64,000 nucleotides of DNA, taken from Planomicrobium sp. Y74 (lineage in GTDB: Bacteria; Bacillota; Bacilli; Bacillales_A; Planococcaceae). Shown piece by piece: positions 7,436 to 16,091 of the stretch; position 1 is the first letter of the stretch; the number at the start of each line of letters is the position of its first letter. The stretch covers positions 310,001 to 374,000 of the forward strand of contig NZ_RCWH01000004.1 in assembly GCF_003668635.1 (NCBI RefSeq). The letters are read 5' to 3'. The notes beneath the pieces are model-generated. The model was not told the DNA's origin and ran no database searches. It saw only the letters and a list, made by a program, of their open reading frames with translations. The position numbers were made by a program, and so were the translations under genes.

Positions 7436-9040
7436 TTATTTGCCGATATCTCTTTTATTGTATCCGACGAATCCAATCACAATCAGCAGGATGGCGACTG
7501 TTGTCAGCACTATCGCCTGCAGCCAATCGAATTGTTCCAGCGGGATAGCTGAGACATAGCCAAAAGGCGTTGTTTTCTCCACCCATTCCGGCAATTGGAA
7601 TAAACTGCCGAGATAAATGACAAAGAAAGAAAAGCTGAGATACAGCCAGATAAAGCCGGTTAGTTTCGGCAGCCAGCCAATCAGCAGCACCGCCACACCA
7701 ATCATTGCCCATACTGCCGGCAAATAAGCGAGCGCCGCCTGGTAAGCCATACCTATATCAAATCCTTCTTCCATCACAGCGTCCGCGACTGTTCCGAGAC
7801 CAAGACCAGCCAGCGAAATCATCACAAAACTGGCAATCAGCGAAATCAGCAAATAACTGCCGAGCAGGCGATTTCTTGAAACCGCTCTGCCCAAAACATG
7901 CTCGATACGATCGTTCTTCTCTTCGCCTCTCACTTTTAATACGGCCATAAGCACCGGTATTGTGGCTATGATGGTCATCACTGCCATCAATGTCGGAACA
8001 AATTGTTCAACGAGCGAAAATCCTTCCATCGGCACAAGCAAATCCTGCATGAGGTCGACATCCGCAAAGAAGGATTCCATATCTCCCATTACCGATCCAT
8101 AGGAAGCACCCAGCACATACATCGATATTGCCCACGCAATAAACCCTGTGCGCTGCAGCCGGAATGCGAGTCCAAAGGGACTCAGCAATAGGGGAGACGC
8201 ATGAATTTTTCCAGCTCTCGCCGGCAGAAAACCGGCGCCAAGATCACGGATCGAATTCAAGTACATCGCCAATCCGCCGAATACGACGGCGGCACCGACC
8301 GTCATCAATACAGGCCACCAAATATTATTGACGTACACTTCCGAACGGACAATCCATCCAAGCGGCGACAGCCATGCGACGGCTTCACTTCCTACATCAC
8401 CGATCGCCCGCACAATATAAGCAAGCAACAGAATACCAATGGATAAGCCCATAGCACTTCTTGCATTATGCGACAGTTGGGCACAGACAGCCGTAAGTGA
8501 AGCAAAAATCATCCCGGTTGCACCGAGTGCCGCTCCATAAAGAAGCGAGCCTTCCAGCTCCATGCTTTCAATATTCAAAGCATACAGACTGACGCCGGTA
8601 AGAATCGCCAACACGATATTCACCAAAAACAGCACCAGTAACGTGGCAGCGACATTGGAAAGCCGCCCGACCGGCAAAGACCTCACCATTTCGATGCGCC
8701 CTTCTTCTTCATCTGTGCGGGTGTGGCGAATCACCAGCAAAACACTCATCAACCCGACGACCACCGCGGTCATCAGCAGCATCTGGTGCGCCATCATTGC
8801 CCCGCTTGTATAATTGGCGAGCCCATATCCCGGGCCGACCATCGCCGTCATCGCAGGATTTCCCATTGTTGATGCTATAGCTTGCCGTTCCTGCGCATTT
8901 TCGTATAGCCCAATAAATGCCACCGCTGTGGCCACTGTCGCAAATACAAAGCTGAGGATCCATATCGGAATCCGAATTCGGTCGCGGCGCAGGATAAAAC
9001 GGCTCAAGCTGCCGGTCCCACTGAATAACTGATTGGTCAT
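7436..9040 (-). CDS. ABC transporter permease, polyketide-antibiotic exporter type
   Basis: A 534-residue permease with about twelve predicted helices in two six-helix halves. It resembles the large ABC-2 permeases annotated as exporters of polyketide antibiotics (TnrB3/COG3559 type). DEEEGRIEMVRSLPVGRLS in the N-terminal half and the equivalent RGEEKNDRIEHVLGRAVSRN in the C-terminal half are the duplicated cytoplasmic loops typical of that group. Its ATG overlaps the ATPase stop by 1 nt (TAATG), so it is co-translated with its motor. It is the last gene of the TetR-controlled operon. A drug or toxic-compound efflux role is inferred. Confidence 0.85.
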   Translation of the reverse strand: MTNQLFSGTGSLSRFILRRDRIRIPIWILSFVFATVATAVAFIGLYENAQERQAIASTMGNPAMTAMVGPGYGLANYTSGAMMAHQMLLMTAVVVGLMSVLLVIRHTRTDEEEGRIEMVRSLPVGRLSNVAATLLVLFLVNIVLAILTGVSLYALNIESMELEGSLLYGAALGATGMIFASLTAVCAQLSHNARSAMGLSIGILLLAYIVRAIGDVGSEAVAWLSPLGWIVRSEVYVNNIWWPVLMTVGAAVVFGGLAMYLNSIRDLGAGFLPARAGKIHASPLLLSPFGLAFRLQRTGFIAWAISMYVLGASYGSVMGDMESFFADVDLMQDLLVPMEGFSLVEQFVPTLMAVMTIIATIPVLMAVLKVRGEEKNDRIEHVLGRAVSRNRLLGSYLLISLIASFVMISLAGLGLGTVADAVMEEGFDIGMAYQAALAYLPAVWAMIGVAVLLIGWLPKLTGFIWLYLSFSFFVIYLGSLFQLPEWVEKTTPFGYVSAIPLEQFDWLQAIVLTTVAILLIVIGFVGYNKRDIGK

Positions 9041-9939
9041 TACAATGCGCCTCCTGTTCCGGTCCCTTCATAATGGCGCATGAACAGTTCTTCCAAAGTC
9101 GGCGGCGCACTTTCCATGCGGATGATGCCAAACCCGCTGACATAACGGACCACATGGTCGAGTTCTTCCTGGTCCACTTGAAATGACAATGCGCCATCTT
9201 TCTGTTCGATTCCCTGTACACCTTTGACCTCAGCCAAATTAGGCATCGGCTCTTTTGTTTCCACCAGCAGCATTGTCCCCGTCAAGTGCCGAAGTTCTTT
9301 CAATGTACCCTTTTCTATAATTTTGCCTTGACGGATAATCGCCACTTTATCGCAAAGCTGTTCAACTTCCGACAGGATATGGCTCGACAGCAGGATGCTT
9401 TTGCCTTCTGCTTTCGCTTCCCGGACACATTCCTGGAATACACGTTCCATCAACGGATCGAGTCCCGAAGTCGGCTCATCGAGAATGTAAAGATCGGCAT
9501 CTGAAGAAAGCGCCGCAACAAGAGCCACTTTTTGGCGATTCCCTTTTGAATAGGTACGGCATTTTTTGCTTGGGTCCAGATCGAATCTGCGAATCAGCTC
9601 TTCACGCCGTGATTTATTGTTGCCGCCGCGCAGTTTGATAAATAAATCGATGACTTCCCCTCCAGTCAGGTTCGGCCATAGATTGACGTCGCCCGGTACA
9701 TAAGCGACCCGCTTGTGAATACCGACCGCATCTTTCCAGACATCCTTGCCGAAAATCGTCGCTTGCCCTTCCGTAGCCTTCAGGATTCCGAGCAATACAC
9801 GAATGGTCGTCGACTTCCCAGCACCGTTCGGGCCGATAAATCCATAGACTTCCCCTTTGCCCACTTCAATATCCACGCCATCAAGCGCCGCAAAATCCCC
9901 GAATTTTTTCGTTAAACCTGCCGTTTTAAGAATAGTCAT
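9040..9939 (-). CDS. ABC transporter ATP-binding protein
   Basis: This 299-residue ATPase has Walker A GPNGAGKST near residue 40, signature YSKGNRQKV, Walker B LYILDEPTSGLDP and the switch His in LSSHILSEVEQLC. A C-terminal extension of about 80 residues is usual for the DrrA/CcmA group of drug exporters. It overlaps the upstream tetR gene by 14 nt and the permease by 1 nt, which indicates one translationally coupled operon. It should energise the permease encoded next to it at the inner face of the membrane. Confidence 0.92.
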   Translation of the reverse strand: MTILKTAGLTKKFGDFAALDGVDIEVGKGEVYGFIGPNGAGKSTTIRVLLGILKATEGQATIFGKDVWKDAVGIHKRVAYVPGDVNLWPNLTGGEVIDLFIKLRGGNNKSRREELIRRFDLDPSKKCRTYSKGNRQKVALVAALSSDADLYILDEPTSGLDPLMERVFQECVREAKAEGKSILLSSHILSEVEQLCDKVAIIRQGKIIEKGTLKELRHLTGTMLLVETKEPMPNLAEVKGVQGIEQKDGALSFQVDQEELDHVVRYVSGFGIIRMESAPPTLEELFMRHYEGTGTGGAL

Positions 9940-10573
9940 CGATCCCGCTCTCCTTTTTATAGAAACTTTTCTTCAAAATTTCCAGGTATTCGTAAAATTC
10001 CTCCCAATACGGATCAAAATCAATCGACGTCATGCTTTGTCCCTGCAACTTGTGCAGAAGTTCATTTTGATAGCCTTCAATCGACCAGCGGATCAGCTTA
10101 AATGCTTTTTGCACATCAACATCATCGCGGAAAAGCGATAAATCCACATCTTCATAAATCATTGCATTCCCTGTCTTTTGCATAGCTTCGTATTTTTTCT
10201 GTATATGCGGTGCCAGCTTATAATCTGCCGTCAGCATAAACGTACCCAAGAAGTTAAAAACATTTTTGTTTTCCCTTTGTGCTTCAAACTTCACTTGCGA
10301 TGTATGTTTTAAACGTTCGATAAAATCCGTTTCCGTCATATCGATCCGGGAAAAGTATTTCTCTACGACAAAATCGAGGCTGTATTCCGCCAGAAACTCG
10401 TATAGATCTCGTTTGCTCTTGAAGTAATAAAACAGCATTCCCTTGCCGATGCCTGCTTCTTTCACAATCCGGTTTGTCGAAGCTTTTTCGTAGCCATGTT
10501 CCGCAAATTCCATTAACGCCGCATCCAATATTTTCTGCTGCTTCTCTTCATCGAGGCCATTAAATTTCTCCAT
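9926..10573 (-). CDS. TetR/AcrR family regulator of the ABC exporter
   Basis: The N-terminal TetR helix-turn-helix is clear: KILDAALMEFAEHGYEKAST, then KEAGIGKGMLFYYFKSKRDLYEFL. The remaining 150 residues form a divergent ligand domain. The length, 215 residues, is typical. The ATG at 10573 follows GAGGTGG. The gene is first in the operon with the ABC exporter and sits directly behind a promoter with two palindromic operators, so it very probably represses its own operon until a transported compound binds. The inducer is unknown. Confidence 0.9.
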   Translation of the reverse strand: MEKFNGLDEEKQQKILDAALMEFAEHGYEKASTNRIVKEAGIGKGMLFYYFKSKRDLYEFLAEYSLDFVVEKYFSRIDMTETDFIERLKHTSQVKFEAQRENKNVFNFLGTFMLTADYKLAPHIQKKYEAMQKTGNAMIYEDVDLSLFRDDVDVQKAFKLIRWSIEGYQNELLHKLQGQSMTSIDFDPYWEEFYEYLEILKKSFYKKESGIDDYS

Positions 10574-10596
10574 TTATCATTTCCACCTCCTCGTTA

Positions 10597-10644
10597 GACC
10601 ACTCCGGTCGATTTCATTATAGTCCCGTCGACCAGGGTGGTCAA
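10597..10644 (-). promoter_or_regulatory. tetR-ABC promoter with two palindromic operators
   Basis: On the minus strand a -35 TTGACC (10639-10644) and a perfect -10 TATAAT (10616-10621) are separated by 17 bp. Palindrome GACCAGGGTGGTC (10630-10642) overlaps the -35, and the related GACCACTCCGGTC (10597-10609) lies downstream of the -10. Together they form a larger inverted repeat. This is the expected layout for TetR-type autorepression. Confidence 0.85.
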
Positions 10645-10811
10645 TAGTAATTTGCAGAAAATAACGAAATCTTAATGGACAGCAAAAAAACTGTATTCAT
10701 GCTCGGAAATAACCGCCAGCCAGATCGAAGATTTGTGCTTATGCCCGACTCAGCTAACCGGTCGCAAAAAGAGGAACCGCGCCGGCTCCTCTTTGGCGAA
10801 TTTTTGTTTAT

Positions 10812-10916
10812 TCCCAACTCTGGTAGAAATACTCCCAACTTTGTCCTGCTTTTTCCCAACTTCGCCTGAAATACTCCCAACTCCCCCCGTTTTATTCCCA
10901 ACTCGTCAATTCTCAG
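10812..10916. repeat. Five-unit 21-bp repeat with TCCCAACT core
   Basis: TCCCAACT begins at 10812, 10833, 10854, 10875 and 10896, exactly 21 bp apart. Units 1 and 3 share a GAAATAC end, while units 2 and 4 share a T-rich end, giving a 42-bp higher-order period. Read on the minus strand, the unit encodes a heptapeptide of the form (E/K)LGVFxx within a small frame (10641-10901) that lacks a convincing start. The 350 bp between tetR and pxpB hold nothing else that I can support. Confidence 0.85.
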
Positions 10917-11007
10917 CCAATATTACTTTCACTTCCCCTTCCGTCCTCCTCCTTAAAGCTCTATACTTAGAAAATAATCAGATTAATCAAGAAACAGGAG
11001 GGTGTTC

Positions 11008-11706
11008 ATGGATTATTCTTTTTCTCCGCTCGGTGACCAGGCAATCGTCATTGAAGTCGGTACTGCAATAAATGAATATACGCAAAAAGAGATACTTGCG
11101 ATATCTTCATTTCTTGAAGCCAATAGCCCGCAATGGATGACTGAGTACATCCCGGCATTTACTACAATATCCGTAGTCTACAATCCTCTTCTCATCAATT
11201 TCGATGACGTGAAAAAAGAACTGGCCGCTCTGCTGAAAGGAGCTTCCGAAATCACGCCTTCACTGCCCCGCACGGTCGAGATCCCTGTTTGCTACGGCGG
11301 CGATTATGGACCGGACCTTGAATTTGTGGCGCAGCACAATGGCTTGAACACGGAAGAAGTGATAGCGATTCATACTGGAACAAGCTATACCGTCCACATG
11401 ATCGGCTTTGCGCCCGGTTTTCCATATCTCGGCGGCATGTCCGAAAAAATCGCAGCGCCGCGCAGGCAATCTCCGCGCGTCAGCATTCCCGAGCGTAGTG
11501 TCGGAATCGCTGGGAACCAGACCGGCGTCTATCCAATTTCCACACCGGGCGGCTGGCAATTAATCGGGCGCACGCCGACCCGGCTGTTTTTGCCGGAAAA
11601 AGAAATTCCAAGCCTGCTGCGGGCGGGAGACAATATTGTTTTCCGCCGAATTACAGCTGAGGAATATCAAACTTTGGAGGAAAAAGAAAATGCTGACCAT
11701 ACATAA
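11008..11706 (+). CDS. pxpB: 5-oxoprolinase subunit B
   Basis: PxpB (KipI family) forms, with PxpA and PxpC, the ATP-dependent 5-oxoprolinase that opens pyroglutamate to glutamate, clearing a spontaneous damage product of glutamine and glutamate. Visible landmarks are FSPLGDQAIVIEVG at the N-terminus and the conserved HxxxxYTVHMIGFAPGFPYLGG block, followed by PRVSIPERSVGIAGNQTGVYP. I start it at ATG 11008, six nt after AGGAGG; GTG 11002 overlaps that site. The product has 232 residues. The downstream pxpC start overlaps its end by 17 nt. In B. subtilis the homologue KipI also inhibits the kinase KinA. Confidence 0.92.
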   Translation: MDYSFSPLGDQAIVIEVGTAINEYTQKEILAISSFLEANSPQWMTEYIPAFTTISVVYNPLLINFDDVKKELAALLKGASEITPSLPRTVEIPVCYGGDYGPDLEFVAQHNGLNTEEVIAIHTGTSYTVHMIGFAPGFPYLGGMSEKIAAPRRQSPRVSIPERSVGIAGNQTGVYPISTPGGWQLIGRTPTRLFLPEKEIPSLLRAGDNIVFRRITAEEYQTLEEKENADHT

Positions 11707-12655
11707 AAGCGGTATGCAGACAACCGTACAGGATTTTGGACGCACAGGCTTCCAAAAATATGGTGTTGTGGCATCCGGAGCGATGGATCCCTATGCCCTG
11801 CGCATTGCCAACCTGCTCGTTGGCAATGAAGAAAACGCTGCGGCACTGGAAATAACTTTAATGGGACCCTCCATTCATTTTGATGAAGACCACGTCATCT
11901 CGATTTGCGGAGGCAATCTCACCCCCCAATTGGACAGCAAAGTTGTGGGATGCTGGCGGGCGATTCCTGTAGCAAAAGGACAAACACTGACGTTTGGTAA
12001 GCCTCGGTCCGGCAGCCGTTGCTACGTAGCGGTTGCAGGCGGAATTGATGTTCCGGCAGTGATGGGAAGCCGCTCCACATACGCACGGGCAGAGCTTGGC
12101 GGATATGAGGGACGGGCTTTGGATTCCGGCGACCAACTGGCAATCGGTGAAGCAAGCGCCGCTCAGAAATCAGCAGCTCATAATGGTTCTTGGTTTGTAC
12201 CTTCACCTTCCTACTCGCCCAACCCGGTAATCCGGATAACGAAAGGCCGTCAGTTCGAATTGTTTTCCGAACAGAGCCGAAAACACTTTCTATCAGAAAC
12301 TTTTTCTGTAAATTCCCAATCGGACCGCATGGGCTACCGGCTCGACGGGCCTCGCCTGGCACTTACCGAAGCGCAGGAAATGATATCTGAGGCCGTGGTC
12401 TTCGGTTCCATCCAGGTGCCTGCGGATGGCAATCCGATTATTTTGATGGCCGACCGCCAGACAGCAGGAGGCTATCCGAAAATCGCTGAAGTCATCACCG
12501 TTGACCTGCCGCTCATCAGCCAGTTGAAACCTGGAGACCGTCTGCGGTTCAAAGAAGTCAGCGTCGAAGAAGCACAGCATCTGCTAAAGCTTCAGGAAAA
12601 AAAGATAAATAGTTTGAAACAGGCAATAAAATATAAAAGGGGGGAAGCGCGATGA
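11690..12655 (+). CDS. pxpC: 5-oxoprolinase subunit C (biotin-dependent carboxyltransferase-like fold)
   Basis: The 321-residue protein opens with the family pattern [19 protein letters not shown]. It carries [20 protein letters not shown] and, near the C-terminus, [18 protein letters not shown]. PxpC (KipA, cyclophilin-like AHS2 domain) is the partner of PxpB in the 5-oxoprolinase complex. ATG 11690 lies 9 nt after TGGAGG, inside the 3' end of pxpB, so I prefer it to the longer frame that begins at 11636. It overlaps pxpA by 4 nt. The older annotation of this family as allophanate hydrolase subunit 2 should be avoided. Confidence 0.93.
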   Translation: MLTIHKSGMQTTVQDFGRTGFQKYGVVASGAMDPYALRIANLLVGNEENAAALEITLMGPSIHFDEDHVISICGGNLTPQLDSKVVGCWRAIPVAKGQTLTFGKPRSGSRCYVAVAGGIDVPAVMGSRSTYARAELGGYEGRALDSGDQLAIGEASAAQKSAAHNGSWFVPSPSYSPNPVIRITKGRQFELFSEQSRKHFLSETFSVNSQSDRMGYRLDGPRLALTEAQEMISEAVVFGSIQVPADGNPIILMADRQTAGGYPKIAEVITVDLPLISQLKPGDRLRFKEVSVEEAQHLLKLQEKKINSLKQAIKYKRGEAR

Positions 12656-13422
12656 CTTATAAAGTTGATTTGAATTGTGATATGGGAGAGAGTTTCGGCG
12701 TTTATGAACTTGGCCGGGATGAAGAAATTCTGAATTATGTAAGTTCGGCCAACATCGCATGCGGTTTTCACGCCGGGGATCCGGCTACGATGCGCAAAAC
12801 TGTTCGGCTGGCGCTCGAAAAAGATGTAGCCATCGGCGCGCACCCAGGCTTTCAGGACCTGCAGGGTTTTGGACGCCGTAATCTCCACCTGTCAGCCCAG
12901 GAAATCTATGACATTGTCGTTTACCAGATTGGTGCCTTGTCGGCTTTTGTCAACGCGGAAGGCGGCATTCTTCAACATGTCAAAGTCCATGGCGCTCTAT
13001 ATAATATGGCCGCGAGAGATGCCGGTTATGCCGAAGCCATCGCAGAAGCAGTCTATGACGTAAATCCTGCATTGATTCTATACGGGCTTGCCGGCAGCGA
13101 ACTGATCACAGCAGGCAATGAAATCGGTCTGCGAACGGCAAACGAAGTATTCTCCGACCGCACTTATCAGAAAGATGGCTCCCTTACAGCCCGCTCCGAA
13201 GCCAACGCCTTAATCACCGATTCCAGTGAAGCGATTGCGCGAGTCGTGCGGATGGTGCGCGAAGGCAAAGTGATGACTGAAGAAGGAAGCGATGCCGAAT
13301 TGAAGGCCGATACCATTTGCATCCACGGAGACGGAGTGAACGCCTTGAGTTTTGCTGAACAAATTTCGAAATCCTTGCTGAAAGCCGGCATCACAACGAC
13401 GAAGGTTTCGGAAATTGTATAA
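12652..13422 (+). CDS. pxpA: 5-oxoprolinase subunit A (LamB/YcsF family)
   Basis: PxpA is the catalytic-barrel subunit of 5-oxoprolinase. The 256-residue sequence has the diagnostic start [14 protein letters not shown] and the blocks [27 protein letters not shown] and [10 protein letters not shown], with conserved His and Asp residues expected at the active site. The C-terminus has [12 protein letters not shown]. The ATG overlaps the pxpC stop (ATGA), completing a pxpB-pxpC-pxpA operon. No dedicated transporter gene lies with it; the next gene is a sensor kinase 50 bp downstream. Confidence 0.95.
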   Translation: MTYKVDLNCDMGESFGVYELGRDEEILNYVSSANIACGFHAGDPATMRKTVRLALEKDVAIGAHPGFQDLQGFGRRNLHLSAQEIYDIVVYQIGALSAFVNAEGGILQHVKVHGALYNMAARDAGYAEAIAEAVYDVNPALILYGLAGSELITAGNEIGLRTANEVFSDRTYQKDGSLTARSEANALITDSSEAIARVVRMVREGKVMTEEGSDAELKADTICIHGDGVNALSFAEQISKSLLKAGITTTKVSEIV

Positions 13423-13473
13423 GCGAACATTTTCAACGTACTTAAAATATGATCTGAAGCAGGTGAACCAAGT

Positions 13474-15300
13474 TTGAAAAAGATAGCCGCCAGACACCAA
13501 AGCGCCCAATTATTCATGATGATTGTCTCTTTGATCGGCTGGTCCCTAGCCCTCTATTCTTTGCTGCAATTGCCAGCTATTGAAAAACCTTTTGAACTAT
13601 TACTCCTTCTTTCTTTTATCTTTATATGTGAACATTACCCGATGCCATTCAGAAAAGGGAATTCTTCTCTCGCCTTTCCCATCATATTTCTGACTTACCT
13701 TATTTATGGGATTGAAATTACCATCATCCTTTATTTTATAGGAGTTCTTCTGACGACTTGGATCAATCGTAGGCCTTTGCGAATTATCTTTTTTAATCCT
13801 GCACAGCTTGTTCTCAGTTTGGCAGGGGCTCATTTCTTCCAGAGTAATTTCCTACCCTTACTCGATTCACCGGAAGTATGGATGAATTTCGTTTCTTTAT
13901 TCGTTTTCATCGCTTTTTTCTACCTTCTTAATAATTTCATTGTAGATATTGTCCTTTTTCTCCGTCCGGAAAAATACACAGTAGAAATCTGGGCGGAAAA
14001 AGGAAGAGGAGAGCTTTTCAGTTTCAGCATCTCGCTTCTATACGGTTTTCTCCTCTATTACCTGGGTGGGCAAAATCGAGGGGAAGTGGATATTTTCAGT
14101 TATTTTTTCTTCTTATCCCCTTTGATCTTTCTTGCTATCATCAGTTCAATTATTCTTCGTTTACGCGCAGATAAACAACGATTGAAAGCATTGTTCCATT
14201 TTTCTTCCGAATTAAATAAAACAATTCCAGTTAAGGAATGGGAAGAAGATATTAAGCGGCTGCTGAGTGATGTCGTTTTCTATGAAGAAAGCTTTTTATT
14301 CACCAAAGATGATCAAACCGGGTGGAAACTCGCGTTTACACAAGGCAGTCGTCTCGATCTGCATGAAACCCTTAGATCCATGGATCTCGGAAAGTTGGAG
14401 AAAGTACGCTCTACACAGGTATTTAACAAACAAAACCTTGATGAGGCTCCCTTATCAGGTTGTTTTGATAAAAATATGCAGGCAGCAGTTTATGCTCCTC
14501 TTCTGCTGGATAATGAACTGATCGGCTGTCTAATCCTGACGAAAATCCGGACAAATAGTTTTGTCGTCGAAGATGTTCATTCCATTTCGACCATTTCAAA
14601 TCAATTAGCCATTTTCCTTAAGACCCAACAGCTATTCAGTGAGAAAGAACAGCGGATTCTATTGGAGGAACGGAATCGAATCGCGCATGACATCCATGAT
14701 GGAATTGCTCAAACTCTGGCCGGTGCCGTTATGAAATTCGACAGCGCTGCCCGAAAAATCCCTTCACACCCGGCGGATGCGCAGCAGATGATTAACGACA
14801 GTAATAGTACTTTGCGCGAAGGGCTGAAAGAGATAAGGGACTCCATTTACGCCCTTCGCCCCTACCCTACTGAAAGTCTGAGTTTGGATATGGCTATAAA
14901 GAAAAAGATAGACGAAATGAAAAAAGATACTAATAATGATGTTGATATTTCATTTGAAATGCGCGGAGTTCAAACGCGATTAAGCTTATTGACGGAAAAA
15001 GTAATCTATTCGATCACACAGGAAAGTATCCAGAACTGCATTAAACACGCACGCGCCTCTTCTTTGAATATTTTGCTCAGTTACCAAAAAGAGCAGATTT
15101 TCCTAAAAATCAAAGATGATGGGGTAGGATTTTCTTTATATGAGGCTATGACTAAGGCGATGAAGGAACCCCATTACGGTATTTTGCAAATGAATGAAGA
15201 TGCAGCAAAAATCAGGGCTACCCTCCAAATTGAAAGCAGCGAAACAAAAGGCACTGAAATAATTGTAAGAATACCGAAAATGGGGTTCGAAGGGGGATAA
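13474..15300 (+). CDS. NarL-type sensor histidine kinase with membrane and GAF-like regions
   Basis: The 608-residue kinase has about seven N-terminal helices (residues 15-235), a GAF-like segment (about 245-390), a HisKA_3 dimerisation domain with phosphoacceptor H408 in ERNRIAHDIHDGIAQ, and a C-terminal HATPase with KIKDDGVGF as the G box. It starts at TTG 13474 after AGGTGA; no ATG is better placed. The regulator gene follows by 6 nt, so they are a cognate pair like DegS-DegU or LiaS-LiaR. Its N-terminal membrane domain suggests sensing in or at the membrane; the signal is unknown. Two exported proteases follow downstream. Confidence 0.88.
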   Translation: MKKIAARHQSAQLFMMIVSLIGWSLALYSLLQLPAIEKPFELLLLLSFIFICEHYPMPFRKGNSSLAFPIIFLTYLIYGIEITIILYFIGVLLTTWINRRPLRIIFFNPAQLVLSLAGAHFFQSNFLPLLDSPEVWMNFVSLFVFIAFFYLLNNFIVDIVLFLRPEKYTVEIWAEKGRGELFSFSISLLYGFLLYYLGGQNRGEVDIFSYFFFLSPLIFLAIISSIILRLRADKQRLKALFHFSSELNKTIPVKEWEEDIKRLLSDVVFYEESFLFTKDDQTGWKLAFTQGSRLDLHETLRSMDLGKLEKVRSTQVFNKQNLDEAPLSGCFDKNMQAAVYAPLLLDNELIGCLILTKIRTNSFVVEDVHSISTISNQLAIFLKTQQLFSEKEQRILLEERNRIAHDIHDGIAQTLAGAVMKFDSAARKIPSHPADAQQMINDSNSTLREGLKEIRDSIYALRPYPTESLSLDMAIKKKIDEMKKDTNNDVDISFEMRGVQTRLSLLTEKVIYSITQESIQNCIKHARASSLNILLSYQKEQIFLKIKDDGVGFSLYEAMTKAMKEPHYGILQMNEDAAKIRATLQIESSETKGTEIIVRIPKMGFEGG

Positions 15301-15305
15301 AATAA

Positions 15306-15941
15306 ATGATTCAAGTACTATTGGTGGATGATCATGCTATTTTACGGGATGGATTAAGAACACTCATTGCGCAAGAAGATGACATGGAAGTAACTGGTGA
15401 AGCAACAGGCAGTGAGCAATTGATGGATATGCTGCCAAATACCACCCCGGACATAATCATGATGGATATCAATATGCCACAGATGAATGGCATTGAATTG
15501 ACCAAATGGGTAAAAAGCAATTATCCGGCGATTAAAATCATTGTTCTGACTATGTATAACAATGACGAATATTTCATGGCCGCAATTAGGGAAGGTGCTG
15601 ACGGCTACTTATTGAAGGATTCACCTTCTAAGGATGTAATTGGAGCCATCCGCACTGTAATTGACGGAGAATCGGTAATTCCGCCGGCTATGACCAAGAA
15701 ACTGCTGTCGATGCATCAGCATGAAAATCAAACAGAAGATAATTCACTGACGCCGCGCGAGATGGAAGTTCTGTTGGCACTTGTAGAAGGGCTGTCCAAT
15801 AAGGAAATTGCCTCCAAGCTTTACATAAGCGATAAAACAGTAAAAATCCATGTCAGCAATATTTTCAAAAAGTTTGATGTCAAGAGCCGCTCACAGGCGA
15901 TTATTTTCGCAGTGCAAAATAACTTGGTTCCTTTAAGATAA
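15306..15941 (+). CDS. NarL/FixJ family response regulator
   Basis: A 211-residue regulator with a receiver domain (acidic pocket D8-D9, phosphoacceptor D54 in IMMDINMPQMNG, conserved Lys in LLKDSPSKD). It has a LuxR-type helix-turn-helix (LTPREMEVLLALVEGLSNKEIA, then KTVKIHVSNIFKKF). It lies 6 nt after the kinase and must be its partner. The unit ends at a strong terminator. Because two subtilase genes follow in the same direction, a DegU-like role in controlling extracellular proteases is a reasonable inference, but no binding site has been identified. Confidence 0.92.
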   Translation: MIQVLLVDDHAILRDGLRTLIAQEDDMEVTGEATGSEQLMDMLPNTTPDIIMMDINMPQMNGIELTKWVKSNYPAIKIIVLTMYNNDEYFMAAIREGADGYLLKDSPSKDVIGAIRTVIDGESVIPPAMTKKLLSMHQHENQTEDNSLTPREMEVLLALVEGLSNKEIASKLYISDKTVKIHVSNIFKKFDVKSRSQAIIFAVQNNLVPLR

Positions 15942-15948
15942 AAATTCA

Positions 15949-15994
15949 GGCGTAGGCAACTACTACTTAAGCAGTAGTTGCCTACGCCTTTTTA
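15949..15994 (+). terminator. Terminator of the two-component operon
   Basis: GGCGTAGGCAACTACT pairs perfectly with its complement across a short loop and is followed by TTTTT. Confidence 0.93.
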
Positions 15995-16091
15995 AGCTCC
16001 TAAATTAGGTCTGTAGTTGAATGGCTTTATTGTCATGATAATGAAAGAATATAGAAGATCAACTATTCTGAAATTTTTTAGGAGGAATTTT

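Noticed and set aside
10641-10901. Minus-strand frame of 86 codons over the 21-bp repeat, and an overlapping plus-strand frame at 10733-11071
   Set aside because: Neither has a ribosome site or a normal start; the plus frame runs into pxpB. I list the tract as a repeat and leave coding as an open question.
10812-10916. Possible CRISPR array
   Set aside because: Only 8 bp are invariant and the units are contiguous with 21-bp spacing; there are no 25-40 bp repeats with unique spacers and no cas genes.
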